Below are positions 8,864-19,236 of a stretch of DNA of 64,000 nt, piece after piece. Source of the stretch: Pseudomonas anguilliseptica (lineage in GTDB: Bacteria > Pseudomonadota > Gammaproteobacteria > Pseudomonadales > Pseudomonadaceae). The translations under genes and the position numbers were made by a program. Below the pieces are notes generated by a model that worked only from the letters and a program-made list of their open reading frames with translations, searched no databases and was not told the DNA's origin. Location: contig NZ_FNSC01000001.1 of the NCBI RefSeq assembly GCF_900105355.1, positions 4,898,001 to 4,962,000 on the forward strand, given 5' to 3'. Each line of letters begins with the position of its first letter. Position 1 is the stretch's first letter.

Positions 8864-11629
8864 TTACTCTTCGCTGATCGGGCTTTCGTCAGCAGCCTCA
8901 GGTGCATCGTCTGCATCCGCAGCTGCGCCGTCAAAGCCTTCTTCGCCTTCCAGCAGCTCTTCGTCGTCTTCCGCCGAAGGCTCCTGCACACGCTCAAGGC
9001 CAACCAGGGTTTCATCCTTGGCCAGTTTGATCAGGGTCACGCCCTGGGTATTACGACCCAGGCTGGAGACTTCGCTGACGCGGGTACGCACCAATGTGCC
9101 CTGGTCGGAAATCAGCATGATTTCCTCGCCTTCAAGCACCTGCACCGCACCGACCAGCTTGCCGTTACGCTCGTTGCTGACCATGGCGATAACGCCCTGG
9201 CCGCCACGACCGCGACGCGGAAACTCGGCCATCGCCGTGCGCTTGCCGTAGCCACGCTCGGAAGCGGTGAGAATCTGCGCGTCGGCTTCAGGAATCAGCA
9301 TGGAGATGATTTCCTGGCCTTCCGGCAGACGCATACCACGCACACCGCGAGCGGTACGGCCCATGGTGCGGACCTTGCTTTCCTTGAAGCGAATCACCTT
9401 GCCGCCGTCGGAGAACATCATCACTTCGCGGGCGCCGTCAGTGACGGCAGCGGAGATCAGGGTGTCATCTTCGTCCAGCTTGAGGGCGATCAGGCCCGAG
9501 CTGCGCGGACGACTGAACTGCACCAGCGGCGTCTTCTTCACCGTGCCTTTGGCCGTGGCCATAAAGATGTAGGCACCGGTCGGCTCATCCGGAGTTTCGT
9601 CGTCGGCGTCATCGCCTTCGGCCAGATCTTCAACTTCCTCTGCCTCGACCACTACGCCTTCGATATCGTCCGGCTCGTCGCCTTCTGGCGCCTGCTGACG
9701 CAGGGCTTCCAGATCAACCTGAAGCATGGCGGTGATACGCTCGCCTTCGTCCAGCGGCAACAGGTTGACCAGCGGACGACCACGGGCGGCGCGCGAGGCT
9801 TCTGGAATTTCGTAGGTCTTCAGCCAGTACACCTTGCCCTTGCTGGAGAACAGCAACAGCGTGGCGTGGCTGTTGGCGACCAGCAAATGTTCGATGTAAT
9901 CCTCATCTTTCACGCCGGTGGCCGACTTGCCTTTACCGCCACGACGCTGCGCCTGGTAGGCATGCAGCGGCTGGCTCTTGGCATAACCACTGTGGGAGAT
10001 GGTGACTACACGTTCTTCTTCGGTGATCAGGTCAGCCAGACTGAGGTCCAGACGGTTGTCGAGAATCTCGGTGCGGCGTGCATCGCCGAACTCGGCCTTG
10101 ACCGCTTCCAGCTCCTCACGGATCACTTCCATCAGACGCGTAGCGCTGGTGAGGATGCGGATCAGCTCGCCGATCTGGGTGAGGATTTCCTGGTATTCGG
10201 CCAGCAGTTTTTCATGCTCAAGACCGGTCAAACGGTGCAGACGCAGCTCGAGGATGGCCTGGGCCTGTTCCGGCGAGAGGAAATACTTGCCGTCACGCAG
10301 ACCGTACTGCGGATCAAGATCGTCCGGACGGCAGGCGTCGGCACCGGCGCGCTCGACCATGGTTTCCACTGCACTGGATTCCCACGGCGTGGCAATCAGC
10401 GCCAGCTTGGCTTCGGCCGGGGTCGGCGAGGCCTTGATCAGAGCGATAACCGGGTCGATGTTGGACAGGGCAACCGCCTGACCTTCAAGGATATGGCCAC
10501 GTTCACGGGCCTTGCGCAGCTCGAATACAGTGCGGCGGGTGACCACTTCACGGCGGTGCAGAATAAAGGCTTCGAGCATGTCCTTGAGGTTAAGGACCTT
10601 CGGCTGGCCATCAATCAGCGCCACCACGTTGATGCCGAATACGCACTGCATCTGGGTCTGGGCGTAGAGGTTGTTGAGTACCACTTCCGGTACTTCGCCG
10701 CGACGCAGCTCAATGACAATGCGCATGCCGTCCTTGTCGGACTCATCGCGCAGCTCAGTAATGCCCTCGAGCTTCTTCTCTTTAACTAGCTCGGCGATCT
10801 TCTCGATCAGGCGCGCCTTGTTCAGTTGGTACGGCAGCTCGCTGACGATGATCTGCTGACGGCCACCGACCTTGTCGATGTCTTCGATAATCGCCCGGGC
10901 ACGCATATAGATGCGCCCGCGACCGGTGCGGTAGGCCTCGATGATGCCAGCGCGACCGTTAATGATCGCCGCAGTCGGGAAGTCCGGACCGGGGATGTAC
11001 TGCATCAGCTCATCGACAGTCAGCTCGCCGTTGTCGATCAGCGCCAGACAACCGTTGATCACTTCGGTGAGGTTGTGCGGCGGAATATTGGTGGCCATGC
11101 CCACGGCGATACCGCTGGAGCCGTTGACCAACAGGTTGGGGATTTTGGTCGGCATAACTGCCGGGATCATTTCGGTGCCGTCGTAGTTCGGCACCCAATC
11201 CACGGTTTCTTTGTGCAGGTCAGCCAGCAGCTCATGGGCCAGCTTGGTCATGCGCACTTCGGTGTATCGCATGGCGGCGGCGTTATCGCCGTCCACCGAA
11301 CCGAAGTTACCTTGACCGTCGACCAGCAGGTAACGCAGCGAGAATGGCTGCGCCATGCGGACGATGGTGTCGTACACCGCGGTATCACCGTGTGGGTGGT
11401 ACTTACCGATCACGTCACCGACCACACGGGCGGACTTCTTGTAAGCCTTGTTCCAGTCGTTGCCCAACTCACTCATGGCAAACAGCACACGGCGGTGCAC
11501 GGGCTTCAAGCCATCACGTGCATCCGGCAGCGCGCGCCCAACAATTACGCTCATCGCATAATCGAGGTAGGACTGCTTGAGTTCGTCTTCAATATTGACC
11601 GGGAGGATTTCTTTGGCCAGTTCGCCCAT
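8864..11629 (-). CDS. gyrA: DNA gyrase subunit A
   Basis: GyrA is the breakage-reunion subunit of gyrase (A2B2), which introduces negative supercoils. The 921-residue protein has the N-terminal topoisomerase IIA domain with catalytic Tyr122 in AAAMRYTE, and then the C-terminal beta-pinwheel, which includes the GyrA-box-type segment [10 protein letters not shown]. An acidic tail of many D/E residues ([12 protein letters not shown]) ends the protein. The quinolone-resistance region reads [10 protein letters not shown], with Thr83 and Asp87, the usual susceptible state in Pseudomonas. It lies downstream of mtnA on the same strand. Confidence 0.98.
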   Translation of the reverse strand: MGELAKEILPVNIEDELKQSYLDYAMSVIVGRALPDARDGLKPVHRRVLFAMSELGNDWNKAYKKSARVVGDVIGKYHPHGDTAVYDTIVRMAQPFSLRYLLVDGQGNFGSVDGDNAAAMRYTEVRMTKLAHELLADLHKETVDWVPNYDGTEMIPAVMPTKIPNLLVNGSSGIAVGMATNIPPHNLTEVINGCLALIDNGELTVDELMQYIPGPDFPTAAIINGRAGIIEAYRTGRGRIYMRARAIIEDIDKVGGRQQIIVSELPYQLNKARLIEKIAELVKEKKLEGITELRDESDKDGMRIVIELRRGEVPEVVLNNLYAQTQMQCVFGINVVALIDGQPKVLNLKDMLEAFILHRREVVTRRTVFELRKARERGHILEGQAVALSNIDPVIALIKASPTPAEAKLALIATPWESSAVETMVERAGADACRPDDLDPQYGLRDGKYFLSPEQAQAILELRLHRLTGLEHEKLLAEYQEILTQIGELIRILTSATRLMEVIREELEAVKAEFGDARRTEILDNRLDLSLADLITEEERVVTISHSGYAKSQPLHAYQAQRRGGKGKSATGVKDEDYIEHLLVANSHATLLLFSSKGKVYWLKTYEIPEASRAARGRPLVNLLPLDEGERITAMLQVDLEALRQQAPEGDEPDDIEGVVVEAEEVEDLAEGDDADDETPDEPTGAYIFMATAKGTVKKTPLVQFSRPRSSGLIALKLDEDDTLISAAVTDGAREVMMFSDGGKVIRFKESKVRTMGRTARGVRGMRLPEGQEIISMLIPEADAQILTASERGYGKRTAMAEFPRRGRGGQGVIAMVSNERNGKLVGAVQVLEGEEIMLISDQGTLVRTRVSEVSSLGRNTQGVTLIKLAKDETLVGLERVQEPSAEDDEELLEGEEGFDGAAADADDAPEAADESPISEE

Positions 11630-11657
11630 GAGTAGCCTTGTTCCTTTTTCTGGTGAA

Positions 11658-11690
11658 ACTCCACGCCGCTCGTCCTGAGTGGTGTGGAGT
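11658..11690 (-). promoter_or_regulatory. Hairpin in the gyrA upstream region
   Basis: Minus-strand ACTCCAC pairs with GTGGAGT, with further CC/GG and CTC/GAG pairs inside. This gives an imperfect 14-bp stem about 30 bases upstream of the gyrA ATG. No function is known to me. It could be part of the 5' leader. Confidence 0.4.
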
Positions 11691-11873
11691 CTGTCGCCGT
11701 GCCTTGAGGCTCATAGCGACTCACGACAAATCAATAAGTTATGCCATGTATCTGCGCAGGTAAGAGGCCCATAACGGGCACCCCCGAAAACCGCCGGAGC
11801 TTACCACAATCACCGCGACGCACCTATCCCCAGCCGCAGTCGGCCGACCAAGGAGGCGTACTCGCTGAAAAAC

Positions 11874-12950
11874 TCAATGCAGACGCTTGCGGCACATCAA
11901 TTGCGCCATTTTTTCCGCATCCGGGCGATCAACCACGCCTTTCTCGGTGACGATAAAGTCGATCAGGTCCGCCGGGGTCACATCGAATACCGGATTGAGC
12001 GCCTCGATCGCGCCAGCAATGCGCTGGCCGCCCAGCTCGAGCAGCTCACTGGGGTCACGCTCCTCCAGCACGATGTCATCGCCGTGCTCCATGGCCATAT
12101 CGATGGTCGAGCTGGGCGCCACCACCATAAAGCGCACACCGTGATGCATGGCATTCACCGCCAGCTGATAGGTGCCGACCTTGTTCGCCACATCGCCATT
12201 GGCAGCAATGCGATCCGCCCCGACTATGACCCAGGTGATGCCACGCGTCTTCATCAAGTGCGCAGCCGCCGAATCGACATTTACAGTCACCGGAATGCCG
12301 TCAGCTGCCAACTCCCAGGCCGTCAGACGCGAGCCCTGCAGCCAGGGGCGGGTTTCGTCCGCATATACCCGCTCAAGCAAACCATCATGGAAGGCCGCGC
12401 GAATCACCCCCAGCGCCGTACCGAAGCCACCCGTGGCCAGGGCGCCGGCATTGCAGTGGGTCAGCAGGTTCTGCTGATTGCCTTGGTGCTTGCGGATCAG
12501 GTCGACGCCCAACTGGGCCATGGTCAGGTTGGCTTCGCGGTCGCTCTGATGGATGCCAATGGCCTCGGCCTCAAGAAGCGCCAGCGGATCACCATGACTC
12601 TTCAGCCGTGCGAGCCGATCACGCATGCGATCAAGCGCCCAGAACAGATTGACCGCCGTCGGCCGCGACGCCGCCAGCAGGTCGAAATCCGCCTGCAGTA
12701 CCACACGCCAGTCGCCACCTTCCTGCAGACGAGCACGCGCAGCCAGGACAACTGCATAGGCCGCGCTGATGCCGATGGCCGGCGCGCCGCGTACCACCAT
12801 GCTACGGATCGCCTCGGCGACATCCGCCGCCGAGTGGTAGCTCAGCCAGGTTTCCTCGAAAGGCAGCGCGCGCTGATCGAGCAGATGCAGAGCGCCGTCA
12901 CGCCACTCGATGGCCCTGACCTTCTCTGCCGCTAGCAATTGCTCGCGCAT
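11874..12950 (-). CDS. mtnA: S-methyl-5-thioribose-1-phosphate isomerase
   Basis: MtnA isomerises methylthioribose-1-phosphate to methylthioribulose-1-phosphate in methionine salvage. The 358-residue protein has the family motifs [33 protein letters not shown] and [18 protein letters not shown], which hold the catalytic Cys and Asp. The start [10 protein letters not shown] is chosen because GGAGGTGTGTC lies directly upstream. A longer reading to 13022 has no support. TATAAT occurs on the minus strand at 12979-12984 as a candidate -10. It is divergent from the deaminase gene, whose substrates belong to the same methylthioadenosine branch. Confidence 0.95.
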   Translation of the reverse strand: MREQLLAAEKVRAIEWRDGALHLLDQRALPFEETWLSYHSAADVAEAIRSMVVRGAPAIGISAAYAVVLAARARLQEGGDWRVVLQADFDLLAASRPTAVNLFWALDRMRDRLARLKSHGDPLALLEAEAIGIHQSDREANLTMAQLGVDLIRKHQGNQQNLLTHCNAGALATGGFGTALGVIRAAFHDGLLERVYADETRPWLQGSRLTAWELAADGIPVTVNVDSAAAHLMKTRGITWVIVGADRIAANGDVANKVGTYQLAVNAMHHGVRFMVVAPSSTIDMAMEHGDDIVLEERDPSELLELGGQRIAGAIEALNPVFDVTPADLIDFIVTEKGVVDRPDAEKMAQLMCRKRLH

Positions 12951-13088
12951 GACACACCTCCGCCGGAAAAAGCCGACCATTATACGCATAGCACATCGCA
13001 CATCGCGCCAGATCAGCTGCATGCAGCTTCAAGCCTAGGGCATTCCCCTATAAACTCGCCACTTTAAATGACTCCCGGAAGCCTTCCC

Positions 13089-14408
13089 ATGCCCCAAGCT
13101 CCGCTCGATTTGCTGCTGCTGCCCACCTGGCTGGTCCCAGTCGAGCCGGCTGGCGTGGTGCTGCTGGAGCACGGACTGGGCATCCGGGACGGGCACATCG
13201 CGCTGATCGCCCCGCGCGCTGAAGCGCTTAAGCACGCAGCCCTGCAGGTGCTTGAGTTGCCCGGACGACTGCTCACGACAGGCCTGGTCAACGCCCATGG
13301 GCATGCGGCTATGACCCTGTTCCGCGGCCTGGCCGATGATCTGCCACTGATGACCTGGCTGGAGAAGCATATCTGGCCGGCCGAGGCCAAGTGGGTCGAC
13401 GAGCAGTTTGTCCAGGATGGCACCGAGCTGGCCATCGCCGAACAGCTCAAGGGCGGCATCACCTGCTTCTCCGACATGTATTTCTTCCCGGAAACCGCTA
13501 GCCAGCTGGTACACAGCAGCGGCATCCGCGCGCAGATCACCATTCCCGTGCTGGATTTCCCGATTCCCGGGGCGCGCGACGCAGACGAAGCGCTGCGCAA
13601 GGGCCTGGCACTGTTCGACGACCTCAAGCACCACCCGCGCTTGAGCGTCGCCTTCGGCCCCCACGCGCCCTACACGGTGAGCGACGACAAGCTGGAAAAC
13701 ATCCGCATGCTCGCCGAGGAGCTGGACGCCGGCATTCATATGCACGTGCACGAAACCGCCTTCGAAGTGCAGCAGAGCCTGGAGCAACGCAGTGAACGGC
13801 CACTGGCCCGCCTGGCGCGCCTCGACCTGCTCGGCCCGCGCTTCCAGGCCGTGCACATGACCCAAATCAACGATGAAGACCTGGCCCTGCTGGTGGAAAG
13901 CAACAGCAGCGTGATCCATTGCCCGGAATCCAACCTCAAGCTGGCCAGCGGCTTCTGCCCAGTGGAGAAGCTCTGGCAGGCCGGAGTCAACGTCGCCATC
14001 GGCACCGATGGCGCGGCGAGCAACAATGATCTCGACCTGCTCGGCGAAACCCGCACCGCCGCCCTGCTGGCCAAGGCCGTTGCCGGCTCAGCTACCGCCC
14101 TGGATGCCCACCGCTCACTGCGCATGGCCACCCTGAACGGCGCCAGCGCCCTGGGCCTGGATGAGCAGATTGGCTCGCTGGAACTGGGTAAAGCGGCGGA
14201 TATCGCCGTATTCAATCTCTCCGGCCTGGCCCAGCAACCGGTATATGACCCGGTTTCGCAGCTGATCTACGCCGGCGGTCGCACCTGCGTGGAACACCTG
14301 TGGGTTGGCGGCAAACAATTGCTCGACGGCGGCCAACTGACGCGCCTGGACGAGGCACGGATCATCGCCAACGCCCGCGCCTGGGGCGCGAAGATTGCCG
14401 GCAAATGA
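13089..14408 (+). CDS. mtaD: Methylthioadenosine/adenosylhomocysteine deaminase family hydrolase
   Basis: This 439-residue member of the amidohydrolase TRZ/ATZ family probably deaminates 5'-methylthioadenosine and/or S-adenosylhomocysteine. Metal-site motifs are present: NAHGH in the first strand, HMHVHET, the PHAPYTVSD segment, and [14 protein letters not shown] with the metal aspartate. GGAAG seven bases ahead supports the ATG of MPQAPLDLL over an in-frame ATG at 13068. Its head-to-head position with mtnA fits a methylthioadenosine to methylthioinosine route followed by phosphorolysis and MtnA. Exact substrate preference cannot be read from sequence. Confidence 0.88.
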   Translation: MPQAPLDLLLLPTWLVPVEPAGVVLLEHGLGIRDGHIALIAPRAEALKHAALQVLELPGRLLTTGLVNAHGHAAMTLFRGLADDLPLMTWLEKHIWPAEAKWVDEQFVQDGTELAIAEQLKGGITCFSDMYFFPETASQLVHSSGIRAQITIPVLDFPIPGARDADEALRKGLALFDDLKHHPRLSVAFGPHAPYTVSDDKLENIRMLAEELDAGIHMHVHETAFEVQQSLEQRSERPLARLARLDLLGPRFQAVHMTQINDEDLALLVESNSSVIHCPESNLKLASGFCPVEKLWQAGVNVAIGTDGAASNNDLDLLGETRTAALLAKAVAGSATALDAHRSLRMATLNGASALGLDEQIGSLELGKAADIAVFNLSGLAQQPVYDPVSQLIYAGGRTCVEHLWVGGKQLLDGGQLTRLDEARIIANARAWGAKIAGK

Positions 14409-14533
14409 CTGCCAGCCCAGAGAGTCCGGGCACTGCGACAAACTGACATACATTGGACGCACAACAGGCGTCCAATCCACCCGGCGAAACTGGCAACATG
14501 AGCCTCTCGCCGCAGCCTGATCCAGGGATTTAT

Positions 14534-15232
14534 ATGAGCAACGTCGACCACGCCGAAATCGCCAAATTCGAAGCCCTCGCCCATCGCTGGTGGGACCGAG
14601 AAAGCGAATTCAAGCCGCTGCATGACATCAACCCGCTGCGCGTCAACTGGATCGACGAACGCGTTGGCCTGGCCGGCAAGAAGGTGCTCGACGTTGGCTG
14701 CGGCGGCGGCATTCTCAGCGAATCCATGGCTCAGCGCAGCGCCAGCGTCACCGGCATCGACATGGGCGAAGCGCCGCTGGCCGTGGCCCAGTTGCACCAG
14801 CTGGAGTCGGGCGTAAGCGTCGAGTACCGGCAGATCACCGCAGAAGCCCTGGCCCTCGAGATGCCCGAGCAGTACGATGTGGTCACCTGCCTGGAAATGC
14901 TGGAGCACGTACCCGACCCGGCCTCGGTGATCCGAGCCTGCTTCCGCATGGTCAAGCCTGGCGGTCAGGTGTTCTTCTCCACCATCAACCGCAACCCCAA
15001 GGCGTACCTGTTCGCCATCATTGGTGCCGAATACCTGATGCGCTTGTTGCCGCGCGGCACCCATGACTTCAAGAAATTTATCCGTCCGTCCGAGCTGGGC
15101 GCCTGGAGCCGCGAGGCGGGCCTTGAGGTCAAGGACATCATCGGCCTGACCTACAACCCGCTGAGCAAACGCTACAAGCTGGAAGCCGATGTCGACGTCA
15201 ACTACATGATCCAGACTCTCAAGGAGGCGTGA
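14534..15232 (+). CDS. ubiG: Ubiquinone biosynthesis O-methyltransferase
   Basis: UbiG performs both O-methylations of ubiquinone synthesis with S-adenosylmethionine. The 232-residue protein carries the SAM motif [13 protein letters not shown], the acidic post-motif GIDMGE, and the family's [20 protein letters not shown]-terminal stretch. The start [17 protein letters not shown] is set by homology, since the 27-residue in-frame extension shows no family character. The stop overlaps the mupP start in TGATG, so the two are translationally coupled. Confidence 0.96.
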   Translation: MSNVDHAEIAKFEALAHRWWDRESEFKPLHDINPLRVNWIDERVGLAGKKVLDVGCGGGILSESMAQRSASVTGIDMGEAPLAVAQLHQLESGVSVEYRQITAEALALEMPEQYDVVTCLEMLEHVPDPASVIRACFRMVKPGGQVFFSTINRNPKAYLFAIIGAEYLMRLLPRGTHDFKKFIRPSELGAWSREAGLEVKDIIGLTYNPLSKRYKLEADVDVNYMIQTLKEA

Positions 15233-15903
15233 TGCGCTTGCGCGCGGTTTTATTCGACATGGACGGCACCCTGCTCGACAGCGCGCCGGACTTTGTCGCC
15301 ATCAGCCAAGCCATGCGCGCCGAGCGCGGCCTGCCGCCGATTAGCGACAAGCTGATTCGTGATCAGGTCTCCGGCGGTGCGCGTGCCATGGTCGCCGCCA
15401 ACTTCGCCATGGACCCCGAGGCCGCAGGCTTCGAAGCCCTGCGCCTGGAGTTTCTCGAACGCTATCAAAGCCACTGCGCGGTGCTGACCCGACCATTCGA
15501 TGGCATGCATGAGCTGCTCGAAGATATTGAACAAGCCAAGCTGATCTGGGGCGTAGCAACCAACAAGCCAGTACGCTATGCCGAGCCGATCATGCAGCAA
15601 CTTGGCCTGGCGCAGCGCTCGGCGGTGTTGGTCTGCCCGGATCACGTCAGCCGCAGCAAGCCCGACCCGGAAATGATCCTGCTGGCCTGCGCGAAGATGG
15701 GCGTAGAACCCGCCGCAACCCTGTTTATCGGCGATGACGAGCGCGATATCGAAGCCGGCCGCGCCGCCGGCTGCAAGACCGCCGCCGTCACCTACGGCTA
15801 TATCCACCCGCAGGATAACCCACGCAACTGGGGCGCCGATGTGGTGGCGGACCATCCGCTGGAACTGCGCACCGTACTCGAACGAGCCCTGTGCAGCTGC
15901 TGA
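15232..15903 (+). CDS. mupP: N-acetylmuramic acid 6-phosphate phosphatase
   Basis: This is a HAD-superfamily phosphatase of 223 residues. Motif I is DMDGTLLDS, with nucleophile Asp9 and Asp11. Later come the TNKP motif II region, the motif III lysine in SRSKPDPEM, and motif [12 protein letters not shown]. It would look like a phosphoglycolate phosphatase, but its position between ubiG and yciK is that of Pseudomonas MupP, which dephosphorylates MurNAc-6-phosphate in the peptidoglycan recycling route that bypasses de novo UDP-MurNAc synthesis and underlies intrinsic fosfomycin resistance. AAGGAGG precedes the ATG. An adjoining GTG is too close to it. Confidence 0.87.
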   Translation: MRLRAVLFDMDGTLLDSAPDFVAISQAMRAERGLPPISDKLIRDQVSGGARAMVAANFAMDPEAAGFEALRLEFLERYQSHCAVLTRPFDGMHELLEDIEQAKLIWGVATNKPVRYAEPIMQQLGLAQRSAVLVCPDHVSRSKPDPEMILLACAKMGVEPAATLFIGDDERDIEAGRAAGCKTAAVTYGYIHPQDNPRNWGADVVADHPLELRTVLERALCSC

Positions 15904-15962
15904 AAATCGCCTGCCGGGCGCGCGCCGACGCCACCCGTTTTTGAATTAATGAGGCTTTACCC

Positions 15963-16703
15963 ATGCATGACTATTCCGCCCGCCCCGACCTGCTCAAGGG
16001 TCGCGTGATTCTGGTGACCGGTGCCGGCCGTGGCATTGGCGCAACCGCCGCCAAAACCTTTGCCGCCCATGGCGCAACGGTGCTGCTGCTGGGCAAGACC
16101 GAAGAAAACCTCAGCCGTGTGTATGACGCCATCGAAGCCGCCGGCCATCCGCAGGCCGCAGTCATCCCGTTCAACCTGGAAACCGCCCTGCCGCATCAGT
16201 ACGACGAACTGGCAGCGATGATCGAAACTGAGTTCGGCAAACTCGACGGCCTGCTGCACAACGCTTCGATCATCGGCCCACGCACACCGTTGGAACAGCT
16301 GTCCGGCGATAATTTCATGCGCGTGATGCAGGTCAACGTCAACGCCATGTTTATGCTCACCAGTACCCTGCTGCCGCTGCTCAAGCTCTCGGCGGACGCC
16401 TCGGTGGTATTCACATCCAGCAGCGTCGGCCGCAAGGGCCGCGCGTACTGGGGCGCCTATGCGGTATCGAAGTTCGCCACCGAAGGCCTGATGCAGGTGC
16501 TCGCCGATGAAATCGATGGTATCGCCAGCGTACGCGCCAACAGTGTCAACCCGGGCGCCACCCGCACCGACATGCGCGCCCAGGCCTACCCAGGGGAAAA
16601 CCCGCAGAACAACCCGCTGCCCGAAGCGATCATGCCGGTCTACCTGTACCTCATGGGCCCAGACAGTATGGGCGTCAACGGTCAGGCATTTGACGCACAG
16701 TAA
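15963..16703 (+). CDS. yciK: YciK-type short-chain dehydrogenase
   Basis: This 246-residue classical SDR oxidoreductase has the NAD(P)-binding TGAGRGIG near residue 20, the structural NAS (HNASIIGPR), the active-site serine in FTSSSVGRKGR, and the catalytic YxxxK in GAYAVSKFA. A C-terminal NPLPEAIMPVYLYLMG segment is typical of YciK. The physiological substrate is unknown. It follows mupP by 59 bases on the same strand. A hairpin at 16717-16734 follows it. Confidence 0.9.
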   Translation: MHDYSARPDLLKGRVILVTGAGRGIGATAAKTFAAHGATVLLLGKTEENLSRVYDAIEAAGHPQAAVIPFNLETALPHQYDELAAMIETEFGKLDGLLHNASIIGPRTPLEQLSGDNFMRVMQVNVNAMFMLTSTLLPLLKLSADASVVFTSSSVGRKGRAYWGAYAVSKFATEGLMQVLADEIDGIASVRANSVNPGATRTDMRAQAYPGENPQNNPLPEAIMPVYLYLMGPDSMGVNGQAFDAQ

Positions 16704-16716
16704 GCCAACACAGCTA

Positions 16717-16734
16717 CCGCCGGTTTTCCGGCGG
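16717..16734 (+). terminator. GC-rich hairpin after yciK
   Basis: CCGCCGG and CCGGCGG pair around TTTT, 13 bases past the yciK stop. There is no T run, so termination here is only likely. Confidence 0.45.
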
Positions 16735-16860
16735 CAGCCGAATCAGCCGGCATCAGATTGCCAGCAATCCCGCCAGTTAACCGGCAAAACTTTGCCGCAA
16801 GCCGCCCAAGAGAAACTGTAAGCCAATGAATTAAAAGCACTTTTCTAGTGATTTTAAGAT

Positions 16861-16876
16861 TGGCACGGAATTCGCT
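16861..16876 (+). promoter_or_regulatory. Candidate sigma54 promoter for the GGDEF gene
   Basis: The sequence TGGCACG-GAAT-TCGCT matches the RpoN consensus TGGCACG-N4-TTGCW with one change. GG and GC are exactly 12 bases apart. An AT-rich stretch lies directly upstream. The predicted start site is near 16887, 33 bases before the ATG. Confidence 0.55.
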
Positions 16877-16909
16877 CTAGCCCAGCTATCGTCGCGTATA
16901 GCGCTAGAG
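16875..16909 (+). promoter_or_regulatory. Nested inverted repeat ahead of the GGDEF gene
   Basis: CTCTAGC pairs with GCTAGAG, and inside it GCTAT pairs with ATAGC, giving a 12-bp stem with a 3-base bulge and an 8-base loop. It runs from the -12 element to the ribosome site (AGAGG) of the 16920 gene. It may be an operator or an RNA hairpin that covers the ribosome site. Confidence 0.45.
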
Positions 16910-16919
16910 GTAGAGCTTC

Positions 16920-17846
16920 ATGGCCCCGCACAACCAGTCCAACACCATCGATTTCGACGCTGCCAAATTGCAGCGTCTCGGCTATGCCGGTCGTCTGCAG
17001 AAAAATCTCAAGCCGGTCAGCCTGGCGCAACTGCGTCAACAACTGAACCTGCGCCTGCAGACCTCGCTGGAAGCCGAACGCATTCTCGAGCTGTTCTACA
17101 GCGAAGTGCAACGCCTGGTGCCACTTAGCGCCCTGAGCTACCAACTGGCCTCCTGCGACCTGCGCCTGGAACTGGGCGAGCGCGGCAACCACTCGGCCGG
17201 CTATCGTTTGAATCACTATGGCGAGTTCCTCGGTGAGCTGACGTTCCGCCGCAACCAGCGTTTCAGTGAGGATGAGCTGGGCCAGCTCGAATCGCTGCTC
17301 GCCAGCCTGCTGTTCCCTCTGCGCAACGCCCTGCTCTACCGTGCAGCCGTGCAAAGCGCATTGCGCGACCCGCTGACCGAGACCGGTAACCGTATCGCCA
17401 TGCAGCAAACGCTCAAGCGCGAAGTGGACATCGCTCGGCGCACCCTGCAGCCATTGTCAGTGCTGATGGTCGACATCGATCACTTCAAACGCATCAACGA
17501 CACCCACGGTCACCTGATCGGCGACCAGGCGCTCAAAGCCGTCGCCAGCGCGCTGAAAGACAGCCTGCGCAATGTCGACATGGTATTTCGCTTCGGCGGT
17601 GAAGAATTTATGGTGTTGCTCTCCAACACCAGCCGCGAATCAGCCTCAATGGTTGGCGAGCGTCTGCGCATGGCAGTTCTCGGCATCCAGTACCTGGTGG
17701 AAAACCGTGCCATCGAGCTGTCGGTCAGCCTCGGCTGCGCCAGCCTGCTGCCGGGCGAGTCGATGGAAAGCCTGCTGCGCCGCGCCGACAACGCGCTGTA
17801 CGTGTCCAAGCGCGATGGCCGCAATCGCCTGTCAATGGCTGGCTAA
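16920..17846 (+). CDS. Diguanylate cyclase, soluble GGDEF protein
   Basis: The 308-residue protein probably makes c-di-GMP from two GTP. The N-terminal ~140 residues resemble a GAF-like sensory region, with no transmembrane segment or signal peptide. The C-terminal GGDEF domain starts near RDPLTETGNR. It holds the active site GGEEF at 226-230 and an inhibitory-site RNVD at 217-220, with the right five-residue spacing, so the enzyme is predicted active and product-inhibited. It looks like PAO1 PA3177 in sequence and position. Upstream are a sigma54-like promoter and an inverted repeat. A bidirectional terminator separates it from convergent rluB. Confidence 0.92.
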   Translation: MAPHNQSNTIDFDAAKLQRLGYAGRLQKNLKPVSLAQLRQQLNLRLQTSLEAERILELFYSEVQRLVPLSALSYQLASCDLRLELGERGNHSAGYRLNHYGEFLGELTFRRNQRFSEDELGQLESLLASLLFPLRNALLYRAAVQSALRDPLTETGNRIAMQQTLKREVDIARRTLQPLSVLMVDIDHFKRINDTHGHLIGDQALKAVASALKDSLRNVDMVFRFGGEEFMVLLSNTSRESASMVGERLRMAVLGIQYLVENRAIELSVSLGCASLLPGESMESLLRRADNALYVSKRDGRNRLSMAG

Positions 17847-17862
17847 CGCCAACGCAGACAAT

Positions 17863-17890
17863 AAAAAGGCGACCCGAGGGTCGCCTTTTT
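17863..17890. terminator. Bidirectional terminator between the GGDEF gene and rluB
   Basis: AAAAAGGCGAC pairs with GTCGCCTTTTT. A A-run on one side and a T-run on the other make it able to end transcription from either convergent gene. Confidence 0.85.
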
Positions 17891-17908
17891 CATATCCACT
17901 GCAATGTA

Positions 17909-19105
17909 TTACTCCGGCTTAGGACCGCGACCGAAGCCTGGACGCTGACCGTCGCGGGTCGGCTGGCTGCGGCGCTTGACTGGCGGACCGGCCGGCTTGC
18001 GCGGCGGACGCTCAGTCAGCTCAACACTTGGACGCTGCGCACCCGGTTTGGCCGGACGCTTCTTGTTGACGTCACTCGGGCGTTCGGCAACCGGCGTGCC
18101 TTTGCCTTGGTCGGCATGCGGCGCACGTGGAGTACGTACCGGACGCTCGCCACGCTCAGCACCCTCACCACGCGCAGGACGCGAACGACCCTGATCACTG
18201 CCCGCTGCCGGGCCGCCGCCATGGGCTGGACGCAAAGTCCGCTCCGGACGCGCGGCGCGGCCCACCGGCTTGGCCGATTTGCGTTGCAGGCGGTCGAGCT
18301 TGTCGCGAGTCTTCTCTTTCATATCCGGCAAGGCCACCGGCTTGAGGCCGACTTCTTCGCTGAGGATATCCACTTCACGCTGGCTCATTTCGCGCCAGCG
18401 GCCCATGCTCAGGTCCGAGGTGATAAACACCGGGCCGAAACGCACGCGCTTCAGACGGCTGACCACCAGGCCCTGGGATTCCCACAACCGACGCACTTCG
18501 CGGTTACGGCCTTCCATCACCACGCAGTGATACCAGTGGTTGAAGCCTTCGCCACCCGGTGCTTCCTTGATATCGGTGAACTTGGCCGGACCGTCCTCAA
18601 GCATCACGCCGGCTTTCAGGCGTTCGATCATCTCTTCGTCGACTTCGCCACGCACACGCACCGCGTACTCACGGTCCATCTGGTAGGACGGGTGCATCAG
18701 GCGGTTGGCCAGCTCACCGTCAGTGGTGAACATCAGCAAACCTGTGGTGTTGATGTCGAGGCGGCCGATATTGATCCAGCGGCCATCTTTCGGCCGTGGC
18801 AGACGGTCGAACACAGTCGGACGGCCTTCCGGATCGTCACGGGTGCAGATCTCGCCTTCGGGTTTGTTGTAGATGATCACGCGACGCACGCTTTCGGCGG
18901 CTTCTTCGCGGCGGATCACCTTGCCATCAACGGCAATCGCATCGTGCAGGTCAACGCGTACGCCGAGGCTGGCGACTGCACCGTTGACCTTGACGCGGCC
19001 AGCGGTAATCCAGGCTTCGATTTCGCGGCGTGAAGCCAGGCCCATGCGCGCCATGACTTTCTGCAGTTTTTCGCCTGCTGGGCTGTATTCTTCGATTTCA
19101 CTCAT
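17909..19105 (-). CDS. rluB: 23S rRNA pseudouridine(2605) synthase
   Basis: RluB makes pseudouridine 2605 in 23S rRNA. An N-terminal S4 RNA-binding domain (KVMARMGLASRREIEAWI) is followed by the RsuA-type synthase core, with the catalytic-aspartate motif GRLDINTTGLL and the EGRNREVRRLW motif. The core ends near residue 250. The remaining ~140 residues are a low-complexity tail rich in R, P, G and K (GRAARPERTLRP, RRSQPTRDGQRPGFGRG), longer than in E. coli and probably disordered and RNA-binding. It is the last gene of the trpS-scpA-scpB-DUF1289 run. Confidence 0.93.
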   Translation of the reverse strand: MSEIEEYSPAGEKLQKVMARMGLASRREIEAWITAGRVKVNGAVASLGVRVDLHDAIAVDGKVIRREEAAESVRRVIIYNKPEGEICTRDDPEGRPTVFDRLPRPKDGRWINIGRLDINTTGLLMFTTDGELANRLMHPSYQMDREYAVRVRGEVDEEMIERLKAGVMLEDGPAKFTDIKEAPGGEGFNHWYHCVVMEGRNREVRRLWESQGLVVSRLKRVRFGPVFITSDLSMGRWREMSQREVDILSEEVGLKPVALPDMKEKTRDKLDRLQRKSAKPVGRAARPERTLRPAHGGGPAAGSDQGRSRPARGEGAERGERPVRTPRAPHADQGKGTPVAERPSDVNKKRPAKPGAQRPSVELTERPPRKPAGPPVKRRSQPTRDGQRPGFGRGPKPE

Positions 19106-19236
19106 CTGGGCACCTCCCGGTGTTTTCTTTAGTGATTAGGACGATCAGGCCAAGCCTATTCGTCAAAGGGGCGCGGAGCATACGCGAAACGCAGCGCAGA
19201 CGCACGGGTTGAGGCTAGCCGCCTGATCGGTGGCCG

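Noticed and set aside
8480..10789. Open frame of 769 codons on the plus strand, opposite gyrA
   Set aside because: It lies antisense to an unambiguous gyrA and shows no protein family features. Long antisense frames are common in GC-rich genes with strong third-position bias.
11370..11395. Fluoroquinolone-resistance mutation in gyrA
   Set aside because: Position 83 is Thr and 87 is Asp, as in wild-type Pseudomonas GyrA. No resistance change is present.
15229..15234. GTG start for mupP one codon before the ATG
   Set aside because: AAGGAGG ends one base before the GTG, too close for initiation. The next codon ATG has acceptable spacing.
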